64,000 nucleotides of DNA, taken from Mantis religiosa. Its lineage: Eukaryota; Arthropoda; Insecta; Mantodea; Mantidae. Shown here one piece after another: positions 54,970 through 64,000 of the stretch (the stretch's first letter is position 1; each line of letters opens with the position of its first letter). The notes under the pieces were generated by a model that had not been told where the DNA came from, ran no database searches, and saw nothing but the letters and a program-made list of their open reading frames with translations. Position numbers and translations under genes: made by a program. The stretch covers positions 4,829,501 through 4,893,500 of the forward strand of contig JAUKNK010000057.1 in assembly GCA_030765055.1 (NCBI GenBank), written 5' to 3'.

Positions 54970-55735
54970 AAGACGTATTCTCAATACAGAGAACTTACAC
55001 GGCGAGGCCGATATGACCATTGTAGTTAAAGGCGGGGTATAAATGTAATTACACGGCGAGTGCAGTTATGTATACTCTGTTCCGATGTAATCACAACAAC
55101 GGCAGACGTGAGAAATCATATAATACGTGACTGAATATTGTGACAAGGAGCAAGAAGACAACAATAAGACGTATTCTCAATACAGAGATGTTTACCTGAG
55201 CTTATCGAACTTACACGACGAGTCCAGTTATGTATACTCTGTTCAGATGTAATCACAACAACGTGTCATACATCGACAGACGTGAGAAATAATATATAAC
55301 GTGACTGAATATTGTGACAAGGAACAAGAAGACAACAATAAGACGTGTTCTCAATACAGAGATGTTTACCAGAGCTTATCGAACTTACACGGCGAGTCCA
55401 GTTTTGTATACTCTGTTCAGATGTAATCACAACAACGTGTCATACATCGGCAGACGTGAGAAATCATATATAACGTGACTGAATATTGTGACAAGGAACA
55501 AGAAGACAAAAATAAGACGTATTCTCAATACAGAAATGTTTACCAGAGCTTATCGCACTTTCACGGAGAGTCCAGTTATGTATACTCTGTACAGATGTAA
55601 TCACAACAACGTGTCATACATCGGCAGACGTGAGAAATCATATATTACGTGACTGAATATTGTGACAAGGAGCAAGAAGACAACAACAAGGCGTATTCTC
55701 AATACAGAGATGTTTACCAGAGCTTACCCCACAAA
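54970..55735 (+). repeat. 174-bp tandem repeat, about four units
   Basis: The phrase ATTCTCAATACAGAG recurs from 54977, 55173, 55347 (as GTTCTC), 55521 and 55695. The last four starts are exactly 174 bp apart, and the first interval is 196 bp because of an insert. Units contain CGTGACTGAATATTGTGACA and AGATGTAATCACAACAACGT. Copies are very similar, so amplification is fairly recent. Confidence 0.9.
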
Positions 55736-56189
55736 ATCCAACCTCTGCGGTCCTCGTCCTGAGGTGTGGGCGACAGGAAATAAGGGACTGACTGATGGGG
55801 TGATGTACGGTGGTAACATGGTGTGCCCCAGGACCGCTACGGCTGCCGAGAAGGCCCATCAGTAACCCCTAAAACTGGCAGAAGAGGCTCTGGTGTAATC
55901 TCTCGATTGGGTTCCTCCGCGAGGTGAGAGTGTTCCTTCAAACGCCCAGACCATGGTCCACTTGGGTGTTTGACCCAATTAATTTATTTAATGCCCGTTA
56001 CCGCGACACTATGCACCATAATGTACGGTACTGGAAATTAGGTTTCTTTCGTTCTCTTTTTTAATTTATATCAAACGTTAAGTAATATCGGATGGAAAGT
56101 ATGTTACTCTTATTGTCATTACCTTATGTATCGAGATGATAGTGTAAATGTTCAAAATGTACTTCATTGTAGCGTAGGCAGTGATCACA
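55736..56189. other. No recognised feature
   Basis: No coding or repeat similarity recognised. Confidence 0.3.
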
Positions 56190-56640
56190 AAAAATCACAT
56201 AGATTTTCCAACATCTTCTGGAACACAGTTTGCTGCAATAGTCTCGAAGAATGAGACAAACTTCTGACGTAATGCAGACACAGTTTGGGGTGGATCTGCA
56301 AAATTGAGAGCTTTCCCCTTTAATATTCTCCAGACGTAAGCATCAGGTGGTGTGAGAGCGGGTTAATGTGATGGGTAGGACAACTGAACGCTGTCGGAAA
56401 TTATTCATCCTGGAAATGTATCGTGCAGCATAGCCATAGACTGCTGAGCCTTGTGGCAGGTCGCCCCGTCTTGTTGGAACCACTGTCTATTCATCTGTAT
56501 ATTCCTGGTACGACAAGACCTTCGGAGATCCTGAATAAATGGTGCAGTCACTATGTTCCTATGTTACAGGACTACCAGACCTTCCCTTGTGTTGACACAA
56601 TACACTATCCATACGATGACATTTTCTAACAGATATCATA
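56190..56640 (-). pseudogene. Tc/mariner-type transposase relic, catalytic C-terminus
   Basis: Minus strand: NIVTAPFIQDLRRSCRTRNIQ, MNRQWFQQDGATCHKAQQSMAML (second catalytic Asp in QQDGA), a stop, then a degraded LTPPDAYVWRILKGK (the catalytic acid follows the PP) and a C-terminal ALRQKFVSFFETIAANCVPED. It belongs to the family whose DNA-binding part is at 27060-27440. At least two stops are present. Confidence 0.75.
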
Positions 56641-57195
56641 ATTGTGTTGCTAGGTGTTGGCTGATCCATTCTCACTTCCAGTCATAGAACACATCACTCT
56701 TTACACAACAACCTGGCCTTAAACCTTTATTAATGATTCTATAAAATACTGCTGCAGTAAATTAATCACCCATCAGCTGTATGCATTATGACAGATTTCT
56801 GCTGGAAATATTCTGAATGTCATTTTATATCTGTCAGCTTTAGAAACTTTGTGCCAGTAGATTATTTCTGTTTCTTACTGCATATGTTGTACGCTGATAA
56901 AAATAGTTCATATTATTTTACTTTCATTTATTGTACACCATAACGCAATGTTATCAACTTACAATGGATACTCATGGACAACATTTCCTTTATATATAAT
57001 ACATCAATTGTATTGTGATGCAACATGATCTTGTATGTGAAACTATTCTTCATCACTGAACAGTATCAATTATGGATCGATTTAAAATGACATTTGTATA
57101 TTTATCACTGGAATTAGTCTTAAATTACTGTGAGTTCGTCAGACATACAATGTTACTGTTGTGATTCTGCATACTGTACATGGAGACACCTTCAA
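56641..57195. other. No recognised feature
   Basis: AT-rich DNA. Confidence 0.3.
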
Positions 57196-57340
57196 CCCTT
57201 TCACCGATATGGATGTCATATGACGTCCAAGTTAAAATGTTCCAAACTGATAAGGATGTGTAAAGACGTCCTGCACATACATTCATTTAATGCTTCTTTA
57301 ACACCAATTACTTTAATCTTGCTATTTTGCAATACATTTA
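57196..57340 (+). repeat. piggyBac-like terminal fragment
   Basis: From CCCTTTCACCGATATGG (57197), preceded by TCAA in place of a TTAA target, the sequence matches 20131-20225 (GACGTCCAAGTTAAAA, then GGATGTGTAAAGACGTC). CCCTTT-type starts are common in piggyBac terminal repeats. No transposase follows. Confidence 0.5.
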
Positions 57341-57679
57341 AATTAGTTCTATAAATGATGAAAATATACCCCTAAAACAATGCCAATTCTGTTTTATAAG
57401 AGAATATATGTTTTATTGCATATCAATTATAATGTGTAGAGGTCTATACAGATTTAAAATTTTTATTGTAGATATCCCTGAACATTGCAATCTGTAATGT
57501 TACATGACATTAGTCACACAGTATAAGCAACAATATTTAGTATGTAAAAACAGAAGCTAACAACAGTGAAGCAGTAGAAAAATTACAGCAAAATATAATT
57601 CTTGTAATATTTATTGTAAAAGTATTTAGTTTCAGACATTTCTAAAACATCCTTTCTCCATTGAATATCTTCATAAATA
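57341..57679. other. No recognised feature
   Basis: AT-rich DNA before the mariner relic. Confidence 0.3.
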
Positions 57680-57962
57680 GCTTCATCACATCATTTCTGA
57701 GTTATGAAAAGTTATTCTTCCAGTAGCTTGAACAAGTTGAGCCCAGTAATGTGGTTGTATTGGTAGTGCTGTCTTCTTCAGTATATAAGTATATCTTGTG
57801 AAAATTCCATCACATACTTCAACATTAACTGACTTTTTGTTTCGATAGCTTTGGCAGGTTGCCGTGGATCGAGTCACTGTTTTGAGGCTTCAGAATTTTG
57901 GTAATATAACCATTTTTCATCATAAATGACAATTCTGCTAACGTATCTTTCATCCATGATAT
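57680..57962 (-). pseudogene. mariner transposase relic, C-terminal part (left of the gypsy insertion)
   Basis: Minus strand: SRIVIYDEKWLYYQNSEASKQ (first catalytic Asp in DEKW), then LDPRQPAKAIETKS and NVEVCDGIFTRYTY in shifted frames. The pre-insertion gene continues at 60223, where FIHNIM joins DERYVSRIV. Confidence 0.75.
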
Positions 57963-58494
57963 TGTAACGGACCTCTGGAGCACCCTGTACCAGCTGCGAA
58001 CGGAAGGCAGGGGGGAGGACCGCGTTAGCCACACCTTCTCCTCGTTTGTCTTGTAGTGGTGACAGACTTGTGGTTAGGGGAAAACATGACTGGTCGCCTG
58101 TTTTTCTGTACACCTGTTTCTCGACCTTTCGTTTACTGGAACATTCTCCTGGTCACTAGAAACCGGCGATATTCCGATATAAAGAGGGTTACAGACAGAC
58201 GGAGTCAGTTCAGTTGTTGGTTGGTTGGTCAATCAGTTGGTTAGTGAGTTAGTCAGTGACGTGTTAAGGAACGAAAGCATTGTGCAACGGGACTGTACGA
58301 ACTGTGTATGAGTATCGGAGTTTATGTAATCGCGAGTACAAGTGAAGTTGCAACGGACGAACTGGTAAATTGTAATTGTGTGCAGCAAGTAATTTTGTGT
58401 AATTGGCAAGTGTTAAACAGTAAGACGGTGGAAATAAAGAACATTGTTGAGTGGTGTAATTGGACTTTTCATTTCACGAACCCACAAAGTCACA
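57963..58494 (+). repeat. 5' LTR
   Basis: Begins TGTAACGGACC and ends CACAAAGTCACA. GATATAAAGAGGG near 58177 is a plausible TATA-type start region, and AATAAAG near 58434 a possible polyadenylation signal. Confidence 0.92.
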
Positions 58495-58540
58495 ACTGGT
58501 GTCAGGAAGCGGGAAGATAACATCACCGAACATTACAACC

Positions 58541-59695
58541 ATGGACGCGGCATTGGAAAATTTTTTGGAGAAGATGATGGAAATGAAGGCCGAACTAATC
58601 GGGAAGATGGAAGAAATGAAGGCCGAATTAACAACGGAAATAGAAGCGGCAAATAACAACCTGGCCGCAAAGATGGAAGAAATGCAGGCCGAATTAACAG
58701 AGAAGCTGGAGACTAGAAATAACCTGGCCGCGGAACTGAAACTAATCAGGACGGCTAGGGACAACATCGCCGAGAAGATGGAACAAGTGAAGGCCGAGTT
58801 AACCACGGAAATGAGAGCAGCGAATGACGGTCCGGCTACCGAAATGAAGGTGGCGAACGAGGCTTTCGCCGCAAAGTTCGAGGAACGGTTGGCCGACGTG
58901 AGGGATGACGTCACGAACCTGGGCAAGCAGAAGGGTCAAGTAGACGACCGCCTTAATGATTTAGAGGAAAAGGCCGACAACATCGCAAAACCCCTCACCC
59001 GCCTGACGGAGGAAAACCGGCCTTATGTGTGGACGGAGGACGCCGAAGACGCTTTCCAGCACCCGAAGGGGACCCTGTGCAGTGCTTCAATGTTGGGTTT
59101 CCCGCAACCGGGTGGCGCCTTCATTGTGGACACCGACGCCAGCGACCATTGCATTGGTGGTGTCCTATCGCAGATCCAGGACGGCCACGAGCGCACAAGA
59201 GTGGAAGAGGAGGAGCGTGCCGCAGCAGTCCGAGTAGTTGTGGCAGTGCCTGCTGAAGGCTGGGATAGCGCAGGCCTGAGGAGGGAGCAGCTGGCGGACG
59301 CAGACTTGGGGCCACACTTGAGGGAAGTGGACGCAGGGACGAGGCCAACCTGGGAGGACATCGCACCGAGGAGCGCCACCTACAAGTCGCACTGGGCAAA
59401 ATGGGACTCGTTGAAGACCAGAGTGGGCGTGCTGTTCCGGGTATGGGAGTCGCCCGATGGGAAGGCGCAGAGAGAACAGTTGGTACTTCCCCGGAGCAAG
59501 GTCCCGGAAGTCTTGGAGGAAGTGCACGCCGGTACTTCAGGAGGACACCTGGGAGCGAACCGAATGATTCACAAACTACGGCAGCGCTACTTCTGGCTGA
59601 GACTCCGAGCAGATGCTGGTGGTACACCTGGACCGCCTCGCACGCTACGATGGGGCTGTTCGTGGGCGAACAGCTTTGAGGAGGGAGCAGTGTAA
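58541..59695 (+). CDS. Fused gag-pol mini reading frame of the young gypsy element (384 aa)
   Basis: The ATG at 58541 follows the primer site. Residues about 1-145 are a charged coiled-coil gag N-terminus (MDAALENFLEKMMEMKAEL, repeated KMEEMKAEL units). Near residue 148 it passes into pol at NIAKPLTRLTEENRPYVWTE, then the RNase H start (VDTDASDHCIGG), then the spacer before integrase (REQLADADLG, RSATYKSHW) and the integrase zinc-binding region (HAGTSGGHLGANRMIHKLRQRYFWL). A last jump near 59612 enters the element's 3' end in another frame. The stop TAA is formed by the first bases of the 3' LTR. No internal stop exists in 1.15 kb, in contrast to older copies. Confidence 0.8.
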   Translation: MDAALENFLEKMMEMKAELIGKMEEMKAELTTEIEAANNNLAAKMEEMQAELTEKLETRNNLAAELKLIRTARDNIAEKMEQVKAELTTEMRAANDGPATEMKVANEAFAAKFEERLADVRDDVTNLGKQKGQVDDRLNDLEEKADNIAKPLTRLTEENRPYVWTEDAEDAFQHPKGTLCSASMLGFPQPGGAFIVDTDASDHCIGGVLSQIQDGHERTRVEEEERAAAVRVVVAVPAEGWDSAGLRREQLADADLGPHLREVDAGTRPTWEDIAPRSATYKSHWAKWDSLKTRVGVLFRVWESPDGKAQREQLVLPRSKVPEVLEEVHAGTSGGHLGANRMIHKLRQRYFWLRLRADAGGTPGPPRTLRWGCSWANSFEEGAV

Positions 59696-60222
59696 CGGAC
59701 CTCTGGAGCACCCTGTACCAGCTGCGAACGGAAGGCAGGGGGGAGGACCGCGTTAGCCACACCTTCTCCTCGTTTGTCTTGTAGTGGTGACAGACTTGTG
59801 GTTAGGGGAAAACATGACTGGTCGCCTGTTTTTCTGTACACCTGTTTCTCGACCTTTCGTTTACTGGAACATTCTCCTGGTCACTAGAAACCGGCGATAT
59901 TCCGATATAAAGAGGGTTACAGACAGACGGAGTCAGTTCAGTTGTTGGTTGGTTGGTCAATCAGTTGGTTAGTGAGTTAGTCAGTGACGTGTTAAGGAAC
60001 GAAAGCATTGTGCAACGGGACTGTACGAACTGTGTATGAGTATCGGAGTTTATGTAATCGCGAGTACAAGTGAAGTTGCAACGGACGAACTGGTAAATTG
60101 TAATTGTGTGCAGCAAGTAATTTTGTGTAATTGGCAAGTGTTAAACAGTAAGACGGTGGAAATAAAGAACATTGTTGAGTGGTGTAATTGGACTTTTCAT
60201 TTCACGAACCCACAAAGTCACA
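59691..60222 (+). repeat. 3' LTR
   Basis: Second 532-bp copy, same text as 57963-58494 as far as I can compare, ending CACA before ATAT. Confidence 0.92.
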
Positions 60223-60610
60223 ATATTATGGATAAACTGAGGACAGACATCCCCTCTACATTCAGCCTGTTGAGGTGTCAGATGATGACGTACAGATCTC
60301 GAGCTTCTTGAAGAATTTCCAAGTGTCTTAACATGGCAATGTATGGTATCTTTTGATGCATCAAGTTCTGAAACGCTAAGGATACTTTCTTATGGATTTT
60401 CCTCGTGAAACTTGGTGTTTATCCTCAATTTTGCATATGTTAGTCTTCCATAACATGGTAAATCTGTAGTGTGTTGGTCTCCATTGTTGAAACGTTGGAA
60501 CAATGGCTGTGCCACACGCTCTCTAATGACATCTTCTGCAAGCAAGCAGAATGTGACTTCAATGACATCACATAGCAAACAAGTCTTGGAAGATGTGACA
60601 GTCACTTAAT
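60223..60610 (-). pseudogene. mariner transposase relic, N-terminal part (right of the gypsy insertion)
   Basis: Minus strand: VAQPLFQRFNNGDQHTTDLP (the WF-RF-GD-S--DEPR region of the mariner helix-turn-helix domain), then SILSVSELDASKDTIHCHVKTLG and RSVRHHLT, ending at FIHN at the insertion point. Together with 57680-57962 it makes one mariner copy split by the gypsy element. Confidence 0.75.
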
Positions 60611-60699
60611 ACCTGCTGTATTCCCAAACCACTGTGTTTGATTTAAATAATGGAATAAACCATAAAGCCAATATCAGATACAGAGATATCATGTCCCAA

Positions 60700-61091
60700 A
60701 GGTGAGGTGAGTATTGTGGAAGAGCAGTTTACAAAATACAATCTAAACATAATAGTTACCAACATGGCAATTTATTTTATTTATATCTAATATCCGACAT
60801 TGCTTTGATCTTTATCCATGACATTTTAATCAGATTAGGACATTTAATATTGGTACAGTATCTCAGTAATTGAGCTGGAGTGATAATAGCATTCACATAA
60901 ACAGACAAGTATGTGCTGGACATGTCTTTGAGTCTCTTAAGTCTGCTCAAAATTCCCAAGAAGTTGTTTGTACATTAAGCCAACAGTGGTGTGTAGTGCA
61001 GTTTGAAAAATTATTCATGGATTCAAATAAGGTGATACTTAAATTTATACATACTTTGTAGTACATATAAAATGTGTTTCTTTCTTCACAG
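60700..61091 (+). repeat. 5' flank of the third zinc-finger exon, shared with 1361-1740
   Basis: See 1313-1740. Similar DNA in inverted relative orientation, including a minus-strand frame with NAIITPAQLLRYCTN. It ends in the acceptor TTTCTTCACAG (61091). Confidence 0.6.
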
Positions 61092-61544
61092 ATTTGTTTC
61101 TGAAAATAAGAACTTCATTTAATTCAACAGCTTTTTGAAATGGATAATAATCTGGGAATCAAAGAAGAGGATCTCCTCACAGATGACATAACCTCATGGA
61201 ATGAGAGAGACTTCTTTCAGAAGGTTGTTTCTATGAAGACAAGTACTGATACTGTACTTCTGGATACTGATTGTGACATGACAGGCAAAACAAAAATTAA
61301 ATCAGAGACTCCCTTTATCAAACAACTTGTAAAGCGGATTAAGACTGAAACAGTGATATGGAGCAACAACTGCGAGATGGATAGAACCGATGAAGTTCAA
61401 CAGGATGAGGGAGAACTAGTTCCAGAGAATCCTGAAATGATGGATAAGAAACACAACAGTGATCATGAAATGTATAACAAAATAGAAATTAAAGAACCTT
61501 CGCAGTTGGAAACAGAAACATCATCAGTTTGTGATAATACTAAG
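61092..61544 (+). CDS. Third paralogous first coding exon of a C2H2 zinc-finger gene (coding 61140-61544)
   Basis: Acceptor TTTCTTCACAG ends at 61091. ATG at 61140 opens 135 codons (MDNNLGIKEEDLLTDDITS), ending at AAG before GTAAGTT (donor at 61545). psi-K-x-E-like sites are IKEE, IKSE and IKTE, and the fourth position is IKEP. It is closest to the exon at 30735. The next 440 bp are intronic, then a gypsy element begins, so any finger exon lies outside the window or has been lost. The frame is intact, which suggests a live or recently live gene. Confidence 0.8.
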
Positions 61545-61988
61545 GTAAGTTATCGAGAAGTCTATTGTAGTTAGAGAAATGTTTGGTAATAATCATTCCA
61601 ATATATTCTGTGCTACAATCTCCTACACAAATTGATGGAAAATCAAGTCAAGTATTCACAGACAACAGATAACCTAGCTATAAACATAGTTGATACTAGA
61701 TATGATTGTACCTGCATGACACAATTAGAGTAACTTGTTATGTCCATGTATAAAACTTTAAGATTTTGAGTTAGATAAATATGCAAGTGGATGTTAAAAT
61801 GTGTTCTAGACAAAACAAGGCTTACATTGTTTTTATATGAAGTAAATACTAATGATGTTATCCAACAATATAATTTCGGGGCCTGTTAGCCATGGTCCAA
61901 CTGTGGAGATATCCCTGACGTTTTATCTGTAAGTGCTTTGGTTATCTTCGGAGAGAGCGACGACTACTAGCTGCGACAACTACAGTAT
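61545..61988 (+). other. Intron start of the third zinc-finger gene
   Basis: Non-coding; no repeat recognised before the gypsy LTR. Confidence 0.5.
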
Positions 61989-62467
61989 TGTGACTTTGTG
62001 GGTTTGTAAAAATAAAAGTCTGATTGCACCACTCAAAAATGTCCTTTATTTCCACCGACTTACAGTTGAACACTTGCCAATTACACAGAATTACGTAATG
62101 CACACAATTACGTTTCACCATTTCGTCCGTTACAGTTCCACTGCCGCTCACATTTACGCACACTCTTCCGATGCACGTACACAGTCTTCTCGTCCGTACA
62201 CTAGCACAACGCTGCTTCGCTGCTCGCCAAGAACTGACTGTCCTCACTCATTGCACCCCTTTTTATAGACGTCTCTGGCTTCACTGAATCACCGCGAAGG
62301 TTCCAGACGTCAGAAGAAGAGGGAAGAGGCGGCCAGCGACAAGTGACACTTCCTTAATCATCCCCTCAGCTAGTGACTGAGATTAATGGGTGGGTGCGGC
62401 CCTGAATACTTCACGTCCAAACCTCCCGCTTGCCCGTTCTAGAGGGTGTTCCGCTGTTCGGGTGACA
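61989..62467 (-). repeat. 3' LTR of the minus-strand gypsy element
   Basis: 479 bp. On the minus strand it starts TGTCACCCGAACAGC and ends CACAAAGTCACA. Confidence 0.85.
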
Positions 62468-62486
62468 CTGCTCCCTCCTCAAAGCT

Positions 62487-63995
62487 GGTCGTCCCAAACA
62501 GCACTATCCTAGCGTGCCAAGCTATCCAGGTGTACTACCAACATCTTCCCTCGGGGAACCAACTGGATGCGGTAGACCACGTCGCTAATACTCTTCACCA
62601 CCCGGTACGGTCCTTGCCATGGTTGCTGGAGCTTCGGGCAGCGAACCTTGGTCCGGGTAGGGCGGTACAACCAGATCAGGTCACCTTGCTGGAACCCTTG
62701 GCTATTGGCTTGCCTATCATACCGGGTCTTCATGCCGTCGCTCGCCTTCTGGATGTTCTGGAGAGCCATCTCGTGCATGTCGTGGAGATGGCCCACCAGG
62801 TTCTCCAAATACTCGGTCGCTGGCTGTTTCGCTTCCGGATGACTTCCAAAATCAAGGTCACAAGGGAGGCGTAACTCTCGGCCGAACATTAAGCTGGCTG
62901 GCGTCATCCCAGTTGTCTCGTGTCTAGACGAGCGGTAGGCCAGCAAGAACAGAGGCACCTTGACGTCCCAGTCTCGCTGATGGCTAGCCACGACCTTCCT
63001 CAAGTGTTCCTCTAAGGTCTAGATGTATCTTTCGACCATGCCATCCGACTGGGGATGTAGAGGCGTCGTGCGGGTCTTGTTCACCCCAAGCCTTTGTAGT
63101 GCCTCCTTCATCAGGTTGGACTCAAAATTGGAGCCCTGGTCACTGTGCAGCTCTAAGGGTACCCCAAATCGACAGAACACTTGCTCCACGAGGCAGTCTG
63201 TGATTGTACTTGCCTCTTGGTTCGGGATGACATACACCTCCGGCCATTTGGTGAAGTAGTCCACGACCACCATCAGGTACTTGTTGCCTCGGTCAGACGT
63301 CAGAAATGGTCCAGCTATGGCGATTCGTTCGAATGGCGCCTTGACTTTATAATGCTGCATGCGACCCCGGCTCCTAGTCCGGGGGCCACGACTCGCCACG
63401 CACACGTGACACTGACGGCACCATCTCTCAGCATCTGCTCGGAGACTCAGCCAGTAGTAGCGCTGCCGTAGTTTGTCAATCGTTCGGTTCGCTCCAGGTG
63501 TCCTCCTGAAGTACCGGCGTGCACTTCCTCCAAGACTTCCGGAACCTTACTCCGCGGAAGTACCAACTGTTCTCTCTGCGTCTTCCTATTGGTTGACACC
63601 CATACACGGAACAGCACGCCCTCTCCGGTCTTCAACGAGTCCCATTGGGCCCAATACGACTTGTAGGTGGCGCTCCTCGGTGCGATGTCCTCCCAGGTTC
63701 GTCTTGTCCCTGCCTCCACTTCCCTCAAGAGTGGCCCCAAGTCTGCGTCCGCCAGCTGCAGGCTGCTGTGGCAGGCTTCTTCTCTTCCACTCTTGTGCAC
63801 TGGCCGCACTCTTCTGGACAGGGTCTTCGGGACATGGCGTCTGCGTTACCCTGGCTCTTACCTTTACGATGTTCCGAGGTGAAGTCGTACTCCTGCAGCC
63901 TCTGGACCCAACGTGCTGTCTGCCTTCCAGGTTCCTAAACCTCAATAGCCAGGTTGGGGCGGAATGGTCAGTCCTCAGGTGGAATGGCAGACCGT
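62487..63995 (-). pseudogene. pol of the gypsy element: RNase H end and integrase
   Basis: Minus strand: the RNase H/integrase spacer (TWEDIAPRSATYKSYWAQWDS), zinc-binding HAGTSGGHLERT, then the core FERIAIAGPFLTSDRGNKYLMVVVDYFTKWPEVY, LELHSDQGSNFESN (second Asp), GMVERYI (Glu), a stop at about 63019, and the C-terminus TLEEHLRKVVASHQRD ... LVWLYRPTRTK-like ... MLVVHLDSLAR. The first catalytic Asp is absent: related copies read AIDIAGPF and this one AIAGPF, an in-frame loss of two codons. Otherwise the frame is well preserved. Confidence 0.88.
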
Positions 63996-64000
63996 ACAGG

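Larger units (their letters stand above)
57963..60222 (+). mobile_element. Young, internally deleted Ty3/gypsy element
   Basis: Two 532-bp LTRs (57963-58494 and 59691-60222) that look identical by eye, TG...CA ends, ATAT on both sides (57959-57962 and 60223-60226), a primer-binding site TGGTGTCAGGA at 58497 (compatible with a tRNA-Leu 3' end), a polypurine tract GAGGAGGGAGCAG before the second LTR, and one open frame between. Near-identical LTRs mean a recent insertion. The RT, most of RNase H and the integrase core are missing, so mobility must have used proteins from a related element. Confidence 0.93.
61989..64000 (-). mobile_element. Ty3/gypsy element, 3' part, running off the window
   Basis: Minus strand: RNase H end (FHLRTDHSALTWLL-like at the window edge, SHGNADAM), spacer, integrase, polypurine tract (62468-62480 reversed) and 3' LTR (61989-62467). 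GTAT sits next to the LTR end at 61985-61988. Same family as the element at 10168 by LTR start (TGTCACCC). Confidence 0.9.

Noticed and set aside
61933..62268. 111-codon frame and its antisense frame near the third zinc-finger gene
   Set aside because: Both lie within or across the gypsy LTR and have no protein similarity.

Overview
The window reads as nuclear DNA of a repeat-rich insect genome. A large, cockroach-like (blattodean) genome is my best guess, from the mix of transposon families and the style of the zinc-finger gene; this is inference, not proof. There are no bacterial operons, rRNA genes or recognisable tRNA genes. Almost everything is decayed mobile DNA, and the only convincing host genes are C2H2 zinc-finger genes.

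Host genes. A three-exon C2H2 zinc-finger gene on the + strand can be assembled: exon 30735-31142 (acidic N-terminus), a 32-nt exon 33225-33256, and exon 35081-37061 (one degenerate plus 21 good fingers). Both intron phases fit. Further decayed fingers follow two stop codons up to 37586. Two paralogous first exons lie at 908-1312 (minus) and 61140-61544 (+), so the window samples an expanding zinc-finger family with inverted and direct copies.

Mobile DNA, left to right: a non-LTR endonuclease relic (1-430); Ty3/gypsy relics (2190-4270); a TG microsatellite; a Penelope-like element (4432-5615); a minus-strand RNase H non-LTR fragment (5923-7205); an R1-like non-LTR element (about 7206-12815) carrying an internally deleted gypsy element (10168-11435) and ending in an ATT array; SINEs; a hAT relic (15150-16030); a composite with arms of about 450 bp (17320-23965) that holds an IS630/Tc1-type DDE transposase split by a piggyBac transposase; a second Penelope family (23985-24897); a non-LTR relic (25400-26960); a Tc/mariner helix-turn-helix relic; and a reverse-oriented Penelope copy (28205-29510). 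To the right of the zinc-finger gene lie mariner, Jockey-like and gypsy relics, then a nest: copia (47040-54110) interrupted by a gypsy element (47348-53241, GTAT target duplication), itself carrying a non-LTR fragment. After that come a 174-bp tandem repeat, a Tc/mariner relic, a mariner relic split by a very young internally deleted gypsy element (57963-60222, apparently identical LTRs, ATAT target duplication), and a minus-strand gypsy element running off the window end.

Most noteworthy: hammerhead-ribozyme-like folds in the 3' regions of the Penelope families; fold-back palindromes at the 5' junctions of two Penelope insertions; two independent gypsy derivatives whose internal deletions keep one long fused reading frame and sit on microhomologies; and the zinc-finger exon, whose linker codons repeatedly spell a consensus 5' splice site and whose premature stop lies inside a perfect one. 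Coordinates of relics are approximate unless splice sites, LTR ends or repeat arms are stated.
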